In this document: positions 44,919-54,347 of the stretch, in pieces
Position numbering within the stretch: the stretch's first letter is position 1
Layout: each line of letters starts with the position of its first letter
DNA from: JAAYPI01 sp963668615
GTDB taxonomy: Bacteria; Bacteroidota; Bacteroidia; Bacteroidales; Paludibacteraceae
Direction: 5' to 3'
Length of the DNA stretch: 64,000 nucleotides
NCBI GenBank assembly: GCA_963668615.2
Contig: CAXXCL010000002.1
Location: forward strand, 395,558 to 459,557
Made by a program: the position numbers and the translations under genes
Notes under the pieces: model-generated
The model's database searches: none
The model's input: the letters and a program-made list of their open reading frames with translations, nothing else
What the model was told of the DNA's origin: nothing

Positions 44919-45755
44919 CTAAAGTTTTTTTTGATTTGCCATTCTTTTTCGTAACAATTCAACTTTAGCTTTTGATTTACTTATATTTCTTTTTAATAAA
45001 TCGACATCTCTAACTATAATAGCAAAATCGACCGATTCTTTGATGATACTTTTATCCAACTTTTCAAGATAAAAAACATATTTATGGTCACCATTCAAAG
45101 TTGCTTTTATGTTTTTATCGGCATATTGATAAATAAAAAGTAATGTTCCATTTTGGACTTTAGGCACATACGTTACAAATTCCCATGTTACGCCTAAATC
45201 TTCAAAAGAATAATTAAAAGCCTCATCGACAGGCACCTTCAATGTTTCTGCAAACACGTCTCCAGAACTGACCTTGAAAGAGGTATGTTTTATGGGAACT
45301 TGACCCCCATAAACACTTGTAAGTGTTATATCTCCATTCATTGCTATTTCACATTTTAACCGTGTACGTGGATAATCATTATTTTTCTGTTCTACATGTA
45401 CATATACGGCGGAATCTCCGTAAATGGTGTCTCTAACAAGAATAAATCTACTGCTACAGGAATCCAAATTTCTTCTTCTGAGAGTCAGTACGCTATCGTA
45501 ATATTGTAGATTTCTATTTTCCTCCTTAAATTCTACCTTATACATCATGCGTAGAGCTTTTTTTCTCGCATCAATATTTTCAGGAAAAAGAATATGGACA
45601 GAATCCAAATAAGTTTTTGCCAAGGTTGTGTTATTTTCTTGGAATAATATATTGGCTTGTCGCAAATAAGTATCAGGCAACTTTGACTTATGATTTTTGC
45701 AAGCAGAAAAAAAAAGCAGAAAAAAAAATAAAATGTAAATATCTGTTTTCTTCAT
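44919..45755 (-). CDS. uncharacterised lipoprotein with TPR-like and coiled-coil parts
   Basis: This protein is about 278 residues, with a lipoprotein signal (MKKTDIY start, core FFFLLFF, lipobox SAC). After the Cys, residues about 30 to 60 (LRQANILFQENNTTLAKTYL then FPENIDARKKA) resemble one tetratricopeptide-type helix pair. The middle is beta-rich, and the C-terminus (DLLKRNISKSKAKVELLRKRM) forms a coiled-coil. The start is placed at ATG 45755 because a minus-strand -7 element at 45775-45782 puts transcription near the longer start at 45767. I do not recognise a functional family. Confidence 0.75.
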   Translation of the reverse strand: MKKTDIYILFFFLLFFSACKNHKSKLPDTYLRQANILFQENNTTLAKTYLDSVHILFPENIDARKKALRMMYKVEFKEENRNLQYYDSVLTLRRRNLDSCSSRFILVRDTIYGDSAVYVHVEQKNNDYPRTRLKCEIAMNGDITLTSVYGGQVPIKHTSFKVSSGDVFAETLKVPVDEAFNYSFEDLGVTWEFVTYVPKVQNGTLLFIYQYADKNIKATLNGDHKYVFYLEKLDKSIIKESVDFAIIVRDVDLLKRNISKSKAKVELLRKRMANQKKL

Positions 45756-45774
45756 AAAACTAACCAATTGCTCA

Positions 45775-45782
45775 CAAAAATA
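45775..45782 (-). promoter_or_regulatory. predicted -7 element of the lipoprotein-thioredoxin unit
   Basis: The minus-strand TATTTTTG matches TAnnTTTG, 20 nt before the chosen start. It is back-to-back with the cca promoter. Confidence 0.45.
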
Positions 45783-45789
45783 ATATTTT

Positions 45790-45821
45790 TTTGTAAGATT
45801 AGCATAAAGAAAGTACTTTTG
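45790..45821 (+). promoter_or_regulatory. predicted promoter of cca
   Basis: TTTG (45790-45793), a 20-nt spacer and TACTTTTG (45814-45821) are present; ATG 45847 follows 25 nt later. Confidence 0.7.
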
Positions 45822-45846
45822 TCGGGTTAATAATGTTTAATTCTGC

Positions 45847-47265
45847 ATGAAACAATATATACAAAATAACATATTTCTTGCCATTTCAGAATGTGCTGAT
45901 GAAATCGGTAAAGATTGCTATGTCATAGGCGGTTATGTTCGCGATATTTTTTTACAACGACCTTCTAAAGATATAGACATTGTGGTAATTGGCAATGGCA
46001 TTGAATTGGCAGAAAAAGTAGCTCAGAAAATAGGTAAAAAAGCTCGTTTACATGTTTTCAAGAATTTTGGCACTGCTCAGATAAAGTTTGATCACTTAGA
46101 AATTGAATTTGTTGGAGCTAGAAAAGAGTCTTATAGAATTGATTCAAGAAAACCCTTGGTCGAAAACGGAACATTAGAAGATGACCAAAATCGTCGAGAT
46201 TTTACTATTAATGCCTTGGCTATTTGTTTGAATAAAGTAAGATACGGTGAACTTTTAGATCCTTTTTCTGGGATTAGAGACCTAAATATTCGATTGATAA
46301 GAACCCCTTTAAATCCAGATATAACATTTAGCGACGACCCACTAAGAATGATTAGATGTATACGCTTCGCAACACAACTGGAATTTTCCATTGAGGAAAA
46401 TACATTTGCCGCAATCAACCGAAACAAAGAACGATTAGATATCATCTCAAAAGAAAGAATTTTCGAAGAATTACAAAAAATAATGGCTTCGACGAAGCCT
46501 TCTGTCGGTTTTATTTTGCTTGAAAAAAGCAATTTATTAGAATATATTTTTCCCGAATTGCTTGCCTTAAAAGGTATTGAAACAAAAAATGGTCAAGGAC
46601 ACAAAGATAATTTTCTGCATACTCTCGAAGTGTTGGATAAAATAGCTATCGTCAGCGACAATATTTGGCTACGTTGGGCTGCCCTTTTTCACGACATTGC
46701 TAAACCTGCTACTAAGAAGTTTATTGATGGTACAGGATGGACTTTCTACAACCATAATTTCATAGGAGAAAAAATGATTCCTTCCATTTTTAAAAGGATG
46801 AAAATGCCTATGAACGAGAAAATGAAATATGTCCAAAAAATGGTACTCCTACACATGCGTCCTATTGCGTTGGTAGAAGAGGAAATAACAGATTCTGCTA
46901 TAAGACGTTTGCTGTTTGACGCAGGAGATGATATTGATGATTTAATGATACTTTGTGAGGCAGACATAACCTCTAAAAACGAACAGAAAGTGGTTCGTTT
47001 CTTGCAAAATCTACAAATTGTTCGTCAAAAATTAAAAGAAATAGAATTTAAAGACAAAGTGCGAAATTTTCAGCCTCCCGTTTCCGGCCAAGAAATTATG
47101 GAAACATTTGATTTGCAACCTTGTGCTATTGTTGGAACAATCAAAATGACGATTAAAGATGCGATTTTGGATGGAGAAATTCCAAATGAACACGAACCTG
47201 CTCGAAGACTAATGTTAGAACTAGGAAAAAAATTTGGATTAGAAATAAAATCTACTCAAAATTAA
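45847..47265 (+). CDS. cca: tRNA nucleotidyltransferase (CCA-adding type) with HD domain
   Basis: This 472-residue class II nucleotidyltransferase adds or repairs the CCA end of tRNAs. This is needed here, as none of the three tRNAs in the window encodes a full CCA. The head domain has the GG and DxD signature CYVIGGYVRDIFLQ and KDIDIVVIG. The flexible-loop and neck motif RRDFTINALAI and the RMIRCIRFATQL block follow. A C-terminal HD domain is visible in WAALFHDIAKP. It may have phosphohydrolase activity as in other HD-containing members. The last 14 nt overlap the convergent PorT-like gene. Confidence 0.93.
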   Translation: MKQYIQNNIFLAISECADEIGKDCYVIGGYVRDIFLQRPSKDIDIVVIGNGIELAEKVAQKIGKKARLHVFKNFGTAQIKFDHLEIEFVGARKESYRIDSRKPLVENGTLEDDQNRRDFTINALAICLNKVRYGELLDPFSGIRDLNIRLIRTPLNPDITFSDDPLRMIRCIRFATQLEFSIEENTFAAINRNKERLDIISKERIFEELQKIMASTKPSVGFILLEKSNLLEYIFPELLALKGIETKNGQGHKDNFLHTLEVLDKIAIVSDNIWLRWAALFHDIAKPATKKFIDGTGWTFYNHNFIGEKMIPSIFKRMKMPMNEKMKYVQKMVLLHMRPIALVEEEITDSAIRRLLFDAGDDIDDLMILCEADITSKNEQKVVRFLQNLQIVRQKLKEIEFKDKVRNFQPPVSGQEIMETFDLQPCAIVGTIKMTIKDAILDGEIPNEHEPARRLMLELGKKFGLEIKSTQN

Positions 47266-47983
47266 ACGTTACGGTTACCAAGCGAGAAGAAAGTTTTGAA
47301 ATCGCATCTGTATATTTTTGATCTACAGTACCCATAATTTCAGGATGATCTCTATCCAACATATCCAAAAATCCAAAGCCAAACTTGATTTCAGGACAGA
47401 GTTTAAAATACTGAAGATAAAAATCACAACCGACACCAAAAGAAAGCTGAATATCAAATGGTTGAACCAAAATAGGATCTACTTTCGAACGTGCCAGATT
47501 GATAGATGGACCACCTCCTGCGATGAGGTATGGACGATAATTCCCCACTCTTTTAGCACTATATTTGATATAAAATGGCAGATCTACAGATGTTGACTTT
47601 ACGTTGACAATTGTCGGATCATCGATTCTTTCTTGCGTATTAGGAAGTAATTCCACAAAACTAATATTCCTTTGACCTAAGTCTAAGGTTGGCATGAATC
47701 GAAGATTCATGTACTCAAACAATCTCAAATCGACAATCATACCTACCGTAAAACCAGGAGAAAAACCTTCAGAGGCTGCATATAAGATGTTACCTTCAGC
47801 ACTCATCTCATTGGAAGGAGCTATCGTATAATCTGAATAATTTAACCCTAAAATAAATCCAAAATGTATACGTTCCCTGTCAACGGCCTGTAAATTTCTA
47901 ATGACTCCTCTGTCCGATTGTCCAAAAGCACTTACAATAGAAACAAAGAAGGCTATAAATATGAATATATATCTTTTTCTCAA
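47252..47983 (-). CDS. PorT-like outer-membrane beta-barrel protein
   Basis: This protein is about 243 residues, with a signal peptide (RKRYIFIFIAFFVSIVSAFGQ) and alternating strands that suggest an eight-stranded barrel: FGFILGLNYSDY, MNLRFMPTLDLGQR, PFYIKYSAKRVGNYRPYLIAGGG, CPEIKFGFGF and the C-terminal RLVTVTFNFE. The pattern matches the PorT family, one member of which (PorT/SprT) is required for type IX secretion in Porphyromonas and Flavobacterium. No ATG is available. A TTG at 47983 gives a good signal peptide, whereas the TTG at 48025 adds 14 polar residues. Whether this is the type IX component or a general porin-like relative is uncertain. Confidence 0.75.
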   Translation of the reverse strand: MRKRYIFIFIAFFVSIVSAFGQSDRGVIRNLQAVDRERIHFGFILGLNYSDYTIAPSNEMSAEGNILYAASEGFSPGFTVGMIVDLRLFEYMNLRFMPTLDLGQRNISFVELLPNTQERIDDPTIVNVKSTSVDLPFYIKYSAKRVGNYRPYLIAGGGPSINLARSKVDPILVQPFDIQLSFGVGCDFYLQYFKLCPEIKFGFGFLDMLDRDHPEIMGTVDQKYTDAISKLSSRLVTVTFNFE

Positions 47984-48068
47984 AATGTAATTATTTGTAT
48001 TTGTGCTATAACAAGTAAACGTCAATAAGTAATTCTTATTTTAACAACGAATAATAAACAGGCTTCTT

Positions 48069-49424
48069 TTAGTTTATTTTAGCAATTAAATCCTCTAATG
48101 TTACTTTTTCTTGATTTCCGGTAAGCATATTTTTAATTGTAACGGCGTTTTCAGAAACCTCCGTTTCACCTGCGATAATAACGTACTTAATTCCTTTTGC
48201 ATCAGCATAAGACATCTGTTTCTTTAGTTTTACTACATCAGGATAAATTTCCGCATTTATACCGGAGTCTCTCATTTTTTTGAGTAATGGCAAACAATAC
48301 AAAAACTCTTTTTCTCCAAAATTTAAGAAGAGAACCCTCGTTTTTTCTAAATCCTCAGAGGGATACAAATCTAATTGATTAAGAACGTCATAAATACGGT
48401 CTGCCCCAAAAGAAATACCAACACCGGAAACACCTTCCATGCCAAATATACCAGTTAAATTATCGTATCGACCGCCACCCGCAATACTGCCCATTTCTAC
48501 ATCTTTTGCTTGTACTTCAATGATAGAGCCTGTATAATAATTGAGTCCACGAGCAAGTGTTAAATCAATTTCAAGAGAACTATTCAATTGCAAAGTATTT
48601 GTTATATTCAGAATCGTTTCTATTTCGGAAATGCCAGTCAAACCGACCTCTGAACCAGTCAAAACCCCTTTTAATGTTTCTAATTTCGATGCATTATTAC
48701 CTGACAGGGTAAGTATCGGTTTCAATTTGGCAATGGCTTTTTCTGTAATACCTTTGCTCAAAAGCTCTTGATTCACATTTTCTAAACCAATCTTGTCCAA
48801 TTTGTCAATAGCAACGGTAATGTCTATTATTTTATCAGCTTCCTCGATAACCTGGGCTATACCGGATAATATTTTTCTATTATTCAGCTTAATTGCCACG
48901 TTTATTTTTAATTTAGAAAAAACCTCGTCTATAAGTTGAATTAATTCTACTTCATTCAATAAGGAATCACTTCCTACGACATCAGCATCACATTGAAAAA
49001 ATTCTCTGTAACGACCTTTTTGAGGTCTATCAGCACGCCAAACCGGTTGAATTTGGTAACGTTTAAATGGAAATGTTATTTTGTCGCGATATTGTACAAC
49101 AAAACGAGCAAAAGGAACAGTTAAATCGTAACGTAAACCTTTTTCTGAAATTTTGGTAATTATTCTGCTGCTATTCTTGGCGATTAATTCTTCTTCGGAA
49201 AGATCTCTCAAGTAGTCTCCTGAGTTCAATATTTTGAAGAGCAATTTATCTCCTTCTTCACCATATTTTCCCATTAAAGTAGAGAGGTTTTCTATAGATG
49301 GCGTTTCTATTTGATTAAAACCATACAAACGAAAACTATCTCTTATTGTACTGAAGATATAATTTCGTTTTGCCATTTCTTCAGGCAAAAAATCACGAGT
49401 TCCTTTTGGTATGCTAGGTTTCAT
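48069..49424 (-). CDS. hisS: histidyl-tRNA synthetase
   Basis: This 451-residue class II synthetase charges tRNA-His. The opening IPKGTRDFLPEEMAKR, motif 2 (QIQPVWRADRPQKGRYREFFQCD), the histidine-A motif ARGLNYYTGSIIEV and motif 3 (GVSGVGISFGADRIYDVL) are in order. The C-terminal anticodon-binding domain follows (VLFLNFGEKEFLYCLPLL). A minus-strand -7 element TAACTTTG lies at 49447-49454. It is divergent from the UspA-like gene. Confidence 0.96.
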   Translation of the reverse strand: MKPSIPKGTRDFLPEEMAKRNYIFSTIRDSFRLYGFNQIETPSIENLSTLMGKYGEEGDKLLFKILNSGDYLRDLSEEELIAKNSSRIITKISEKGLRYDLTVPFARFVVQYRDKITFPFKRYQIQPVWRADRPQKGRYREFFQCDADVVGSDSLLNEVELIQLIDEVFSKLKINVAIKLNNRKILSGIAQVIEEADKIIDITVAIDKLDKIGLENVNQELLSKGITEKAIAKLKPILTLSGNNASKLETLKGVLTGSEVGLTGISEIETILNITNTLQLNSSLEIDLTLARGLNYYTGSIIEVQAKDVEMGSIAGGGRYDNLTGIFGMEGVSGVGISFGADRIYDVLNQLDLYPSEDLEKTRVLFLNFGEKEFLYCLPLLKKMRDSGINAEIYPDVVKLKKQMSYADAKGIKYVIIAGETEVSENAVTIKNMLTGNQEKVTLEDLIAKIN

Positions 49425-49446
49425 TTCTTGGGATTTTTTGAGGGCT

Positions 49447-49454
49447 CAAAGTTA
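49447..49454 (-). promoter_or_regulatory. predicted -7 element of hisS
   Basis: The minus-strand TAACTTTG matches TAnnTTTG, 23 nt before the hisS start. Confidence 0.45.
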
Positions 49455-49483
49455 TAAAAAAATATGATTTTAGCTTTTGTTTC

Positions 49484-49513
49484 TTGAACAAAAGATTTTT
49501 TTACCTAAATTTG
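49484..49513 (+). promoter_or_regulatory. predicted promoter of the UspA-like gene
   Basis: TTG (49484-49486), a 19-nt spacer and TAAATTTG (49506-49513) are present. Transcription would start near 49520, after the first possible ATG (49477), so the ATG at 49540 is the start. Confidence 0.6.
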
Positions 49514-49539
49514 ACCTCATTTATTTTTATTTGCCAGTT

Positions 49540-50361
49540 ATGTTGATAGAAGAAATACTATATTCTCGCCGTTTTTTGGTCATTGCAGAGACTAAAAAAT
49601 TTCCTAAAAAAGCTTATGAATGTGCGTTAGAATATGCCAAAGGATTTGAGAAGGATATCTCTTTCTTAATCTTACTAAAAAGCTCGGAATATTCTGATTA
49701 CGAAGAGATTAATGCATTTTGGAAAAATAAAATAGAACAAGAGCAACAAGAAACAAACGTAAACCTATCCTATTATGTTGTAGAAGGCAATATAACAAAT
49801 ATACCCGACCTAACACAAAGGACAGAAACGCCCATGGTATTTTTTGAAATAACGAAGAAAGGAACATACCGGAATCCAATGTTTTTGTTCAAGAACTTAA
49901 GAGAACTTCGTGTTCCTTTTATTTTTACGAAAGAAGAATACTCCGAATCCATTAATTTTTCGAAAATACTTGTTCCGGTAGGATTTCTCAATGAAGAAAA
50001 AGAAAAAGGACCCTATTCCTCCAACATGGGACGATTTTTAAAATCAGAGATTGTTATTTTGCAAGCCAATGATTATGGTTCCAAAACGCCTAAAAACGTA
50101 CAAAGCATACAAGATCTTTATCGTAAATTCGACTTGGTTTGTTCTGTAATGAATGCCAAATCAGACAGTTTTGGTGTAGAAAAAGAGGCTGCTGTACTTG
50201 CCGAAAAAATAAATGCAGGAATAATTTTAGTATCAACATCCCGAGATTATGGTTTGGATGATATATTCTTTGGTCCAAAGGAATTGCATACTTTTAAAAC
50301 AGCCAAAGTGCCCGTTATGTTTATAAATCCACGAGCTGATTTATACGTTTTGTGTTGGTAA
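49540..50361 (+). CDS. UspA-like alpha/beta protein
   Basis: This 273-residue protein looks like two tandem, degenerate universal-stress-type domains: RRFLVIAETKKFPKKAYECALEYA in the first and FSKILVPVGFLNEEKEK in the second, ending in AKVPVMFINPRADLYVL. The classical ATP-binding G-2x-G-9x-G(S/T) motif is not clear, so nucleotide binding is doubtful. There is no signal peptide. It stands alone between hisS and ftsK. The family is common in Bacteroidota next to hisS or purine genes, but its role is unknown. Confidence 0.7.
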   Translation: MLIEEILYSRRFLVIAETKKFPKKAYECALEYAKGFEKDISFLILLKSSEYSDYEEINAFWKNKIEQEQQETNVNLSYYVVEGNITNIPDLTQRTETPMVFFEITKKGTYRNPMFLFKNLRELRVPFIFTKEEYSESINFSKILVPVGFLNEEKEKGPYSSNMGRFLKSEIVILQANDYGSKTPKNVQSIQDLYRKFDLVCSVMNAKSDSFGVEKEAAVLAEKINAGIILVSTSRDYGLDDIFFGPKELHTFKTAKVPVMFINPRADLYVLCW

Positions 50362-50506
50362 ATTTCGTCCTAAAAAAGAGTTTTTTATTTTGAATAAAAA
50401 AGTAAATAAAAGTTATTCTTCGTGGGCCTTTGTTTTTGCATTTAAAAACAAAATACTTGTTAAAAACTAACTTTAAAATACTTCTCCGTTCATATTATTT
50501 TTTTTT

Positions 50507-50514
50507 ACCTTTGC
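50507..50514 (+). promoter_or_regulatory. predicted -7 element of ftsK
   Basis: TACCTTTG is an exact consensus match 28 nt before the ftsK ATG. The -33 region is weak. Confidence 0.5.
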
Positions 50515-50542
50515 ACAGCAAAAGCCCAACCTCCTACACAAT

Positions 50543-53020
50543 ATGACAAAAAAAAATAAAGCAGAAAACCAAAAGGAAAAGAATTCATCATCGTCTGAGA
50601 AAAGTTTTTCTGGTTTTTTTCGCAATGAAAAACTCCGTTTTATAGTAGGTCTTATCATTATGGTTAGTTCTTGCTATGTTTTCCTTTCTCTAACCTCTTT
50701 TTTGTTTTCGGGCGGAAATGATTATAATCTTTTGAATTATTCCTATTCTGATTTAATAAAGGAACATAAAGAATTTGAAAATTTGGGAGGTGCTTCGGGT
50801 GCTCGCCTTGCCGACATGATGATTAACAAATGGTTTGGTGTATCTTCCTTTTTCTTGGTAATTTTTGCTTTTTCATTAGGTTTAAAATTACTTAATCCGA
50901 ACAAAAAATATTCAATCGTAAAACAATTCATTTCGTGTGCATTTTTTACAATCTGGATTTCTTTGTTTTTTGGCGTTTTCTATCCTGAAACATCATCCAT
51001 TTCATTCATTCAATTAGGCGGAAATCACGGAAATCAGTTGGCACATATATTAAATACCGTAATGGGCGTTTCAGGTATAATTTTATTACTTGGTTCAACT
51101 ATTTTGGTATTTTTGATTTTAGCATTTATTTCAACACTTCCATTTATACAAAAAATATTTCAATATTCTCTTCTTGATCTTTTCAGAAGAAAAAAACAGG
51201 AACCGATTGACAATATTGAATCTGATTTGGAAATGGGAATTGAAAGCGAAGAATTAAATGAAGAAAAAGCTGCTGACTCCGAGGATACTGAAGAAGAATT
51301 TGAGGTTATCGAAATGGAAGAGGAACCAGTTTCTACTATAGAAGAAAGCGATACCGACCTCGATTTTGAAGTCAAAGTTCCAAAAAATGAAGATTCTGAG
51401 CTAGTAACAGACGAACCAGATGAAGACAATTTAGATGCTTCATTAGAAATAATTCCGACAGAAGAAGAAAAACTAGTGGGGAATGAAGATACGTACGATA
51501 AATTTGCGGAATTAGGCGAATATGATCCAACATTGGAAATTCCGCACTACAAGTTTCCGACATTTGATTTGTTACAAAAATATGATTTTTCTAATGAGAT
51601 AAATTTAGAAGAACAGGCTGCCAATAAAAAACGAATCACAGAAACACTAGAAAATTACGGCATCAAAATAAAAAAAACAGAAGCAACTGTTGGACCTACA
51701 GTTACTTTGTATGAGATAATACCGGAAGCTGGGGTTCGTATTTCTAAGATACGTAGTTTGGAAGACGATATTGCGTTGAGTCTTTCTGCTTTAGGAATTC
51801 GTATTATTGCTCCTATTCCGGGTAAAGGAACTATCGGTATTGAGGTTCCAAATAAGAATCCTCAAATAGTTTCTATACATTCTGTTATAGCTTCTAAAAA
51901 ATTCCAAGAATCAAAATTTGACTTACCAATTGTATTTGGTAAAACGATTACCAATGAAGTTTTCATCGCTGATTTATGCAAAATGCCACACATTTTGGTA
52001 GCAGGAGCTACCGGACAAGGAAAGTCTGTTGGATTAAATGCGATTATCACATCTTTATTATATAAAAAACATCCTTCGCAACTTAAATTTGTACTTATAG
52101 ACCCTAAAAAAGTAGAGTTCAGTATTTACTCTAGTATTGAGAAATACTTTTTAGCAAAATTGCCCGATGCAGAAGAAGCTATTATTACAGATGTAACTAA
52201 AGTGGTACAAACATTGAATTCTCTGACAAAAGAAATGGATTCGCGTTATGACCTGCTTAAAAAAGCACACGTTAGAACCATCAAGGAGTACAATGCTAAA
52301 TTTATTAATCGTTCTTTGAATCCTGAAAAAGGTCACCATTATTTGCCTTATATCGTGGTAATTATTGATGAGTTTGGCGATTTAATTATGACTGCCGGAA
52401 AAGATATTGAACTTCCCATTGCACGTATTGCTCAACTAGCAAGAGCTGTGGGAATACATATGATTATTGCAACACAAAGACCTTCTACGAATATCATTAC
52501 AGGATCTATAAAGGCCAATTTTCCAACGAGAGTAGCATTCAGGGTTTCTTCCATGATTGATTCTCGTACGATTCTAGACTGTCCGGGTGCAAATCAGTTA
52601 ATTGGTCGAGGAGACATGCTATTCTCTCAGGGAAGCGATTTAATTCGTGTTCAATGTGCTTTTGTTGATACTCCTGAAATCGAAAATATTGGCAATTTTA
52701 TAGAAGGTCAACGTTGTTATCCTACCCCATTCTATTTACCGGAGGTTGAAATATCAAATGGTGACACTAACATGAGTGGAGTCGATTTGAGTGTAAGAGA
52801 CCCGATGTTTGAAGAAGCTGCTCGTCTGTTGGTTATTCATCAACAAGGTTCTACATCAATGATACAACGTAAGTTTTCTATTGGATACAATAGGGCCGGG
52901 CGTATAGTTGATCAATTGGAGGTTGCAGGAATTCTAGGACCTCCGGAAGGCAGCAAACCAAGACAAGTTTTGGTACAAGATGAAATGCAATTAGACAGAA
53001 TATTAGACAATTTAAAATAA
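50543..53020 (+). CDS. ftsK: DNA translocase FtsK
   Basis: This 825-residue septal DNA pump segregates chromosomes at division. Four hydrophobic segments fill residues about 35 to 215. A very acidic linker (about 225 to 320, Glu and Asp runs) follows, then the motor: alpha domain and RecA-like beta domain with Walker A AGATGQGKSVGLN (residues about 486 to 497) and Walker B YIVVIIDEFGDL. The C-terminal gamma winged helix (SMIQRKFSIGYNRAGRIVDQLE) reads polar DNA sequences. The linker is much shorter than in E. coli. glyA begins 8 nt after its stop. Confidence 0.96.
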   Translation: MTKKNKAENQKEKNSSSSEKSFSGFFRNEKLRFIVGLIIMVSSCYVFLSLTSFLFSGGNDYNLLNYSYSDLIKEHKEFENLGGASGARLADMMINKWFGVSSFFLVIFAFSLGLKLLNPNKKYSIVKQFISCAFFTIWISLFFGVFYPETSSISFIQLGGNHGNQLAHILNTVMGVSGIILLLGSTILVFLILAFISTLPFIQKIFQYSLLDLFRRKKQEPIDNIESDLEMGIESEELNEEKAADSEDTEEEFEVIEMEEEPVSTIEESDTDLDFEVKVPKNEDSELVTDEPDEDNLDASLEIIPTEEEKLVGNEDTYDKFAELGEYDPTLEIPHYKFPTFDLLQKYDFSNEINLEEQAANKKRITETLENYGIKIKKTEATVGPTVTLYEIIPEAGVRISKIRSLEDDIALSLSALGIRIIAPIPGKGTIGIEVPNKNPQIVSIHSVIASKKFQESKFDLPIVFGKTITNEVFIADLCKMPHILVAGATGQGKSVGLNAIITSLLYKKHPSQLKFVLIDPKKVEFSIYSSIEKYFLAKLPDAEEAIITDVTKVVQTLNSLTKEMDSRYDLLKKAHVRTIKEYNAKFINRSLNPEKGHHYLPYIVVIIDEFGDLIMTAGKDIELPIARIAQLARAVGIHMIIATQRPSTNIITGSIKANFPTRVAFRVSSMIDSRTILDCPGANQLIGRGDMLFSQGSDLIRVQCAFVDTPEIENIGNFIEGQRCYPTPFYLPEVEISNGDTNMSGVDLSVRDPMFEEAARLLVIHQQGSTSMIQRKFSIGYNRAGRIVDQLEVAGILGPPEGSKPRQVLVQDEMQLDRILDNLK

Positions 53021-53028
53021 GTAAACAC

Positions 53029-54309
53029 ATGAAAAGAGACACGGCTATTTTCGAAATAATCGAAAAAGAGAAAAAGCGCCAACTAAAAGGAATTGAACTT
53101 ATTGCCTCAGAAAATTTTGTTAGTGAACAGGTATTGGAAGCTATGGGTTCTTGCCTAACAAACAAATATGCTGAGGGTTATCCTGGAAAAAGATATTACG
53201 GTGGTTGTGATGTGGTTGATTTAAGTGAACAATTGGCTATCGATCGTTTAAAACAAATTTTCGGAGCGGAATGGGCTAATGTTCAACCCCATTCGGGAGC
53301 ACAAGCAAATGCTGCGGTATTTTTAGCTTGTTTAAATCCCGGTGACAAATTTTTAGGACTGAATCTTTCTCACGGCGGACACCTTTCTCATGGTTCATTG
53401 GTAAATAGTTCAGGCATTTTATATCGTCCATTGGAATATAATGTAAAAGCTGAAACAGGAAGAGTTGATTATGATCAAATGGAAGAAGTAGCTTTACGCG
53501 AACGTCCAAAATTAATTGTAGGAGGAGCTTCTGCTTATTCCCGTGATTGGGATTATGCTCGTATGCGTTCAATTGCCGACCAAATAGGAGCTTTATTGAT
53601 GATAGACATGGCTCACCCTGCAGGTTTAATTGCAGCAGGATTGCTTAATAATCCTTTAAAATACGCTCATATTGTTACTTCTACAACCCACAAAACATTG
53701 CGAGGTCCACGTGGAGGTATTATTTTGCTGGGAAAAGATTTTCCAAATCCTTGGGGAAAAACAACTCCAAAAGGTGAAATCAAAATGATGTCCGCATTAT
53801 TAGATTCTGCCGTTTTTCCTGGCATTCAAGGTGGTCCATTGGAACACGTAATTGCTTCTAAAGCAGTTGCTTTCGGTGAAGCTCTTCAACCGGAGTATAA
53901 AACATATCAAACTCAAGTACAAACAAATGCTGCTATTTTAGCTCAATCTTTTATTGATAAGGGTTATAAAATTATTTCAGATGGTACGGATAATCATTCT
54001 ATGTTGATTGACTTACGTGCTAAATTTCCTGAATTAACAGGTAAAATAGCTGAAAAAGCTCTTGAAAAAGCAGATATTACAGTGAATAAAAATATGGTCC
54101 CATTTGACAGCCGTAGTCCTTTCTTAACTTCAGGTATTCGTGTAGGTACCCCTGCTATTACAACAAGAGGTGCGAAAGAAAACTTAATGATAGAAATTTC
54201 TGAAATGATTGATACAGTACTTTGTAGTCCTGAGAACGATTCTGTTATTACATCAGTACGTAAAAAAGTGAACCAAATTATGTCTGAATATCCTCTTTTT
54301 GCCTATTAA
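53029..54309 (+). CDS. glyA: serine hydroxymethyltransferase
   Basis: This 426-residue PLP enzyme interconverts serine and glycine with tetrahydrofolate. It has the N-terminal ELIASENFVS, substrate-binding YAEGYPGKRYYGGC and the PLP-binding Lys in TSTTHKTLRGPRGG. The C-terminal SPFLTSGIRVGTPAITTRG is present. The 8-nt gap to ftsK implies co-transcription, an unusual partner for glyA. prs follows after 38 nt, so the tail of the operon feeds one-carbon and nucleotide synthesis. Confidence 0.97.
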   Translation: MKRDTAIFEIIEKEKKRQLKGIELIASENFVSEQVLEAMGSCLTNKYAEGYPGKRYYGGCDVVDLSEQLAIDRLKQIFGAEWANVQPHSGAQANAAVFLACLNPGDKFLGLNLSHGGHLSHGSLVNSSGILYRPLEYNVKAETGRVDYDQMEEVALRERPKLIVGGASAYSRDWDYARMRSIADQIGALLMIDMAHPAGLIAAGLLNNPLKYAHIVTSTTHKTLRGPRGGIILLGKDFPNPWGKTTPKGEIKMMSALLDSAVFPGIQGGPLEHVIASKAVAFGEALQPEYKTYQTQVQTNAAILAQSFIDKGYKIISDGTDNHSMLIDLRAKFPELTGKIAEKALEKADITVNKNMVPFDSRSPFLTSGIRVGTPAITTRGAKENLMIEISEMIDTVLCSPENDSVITSVRKKVNQIMSEYPLFAY

Positions 54310-54347
54310 CTAACCTTATATATCCATAGAAGAAAAAAAATTAAAAA

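Noticed and set aside
50378..50402. Terminator after the UspA-like gene
   Set aside because: The possible stem is made almost only of A-T pairs in an A/T-rich gap and is too weak to call.
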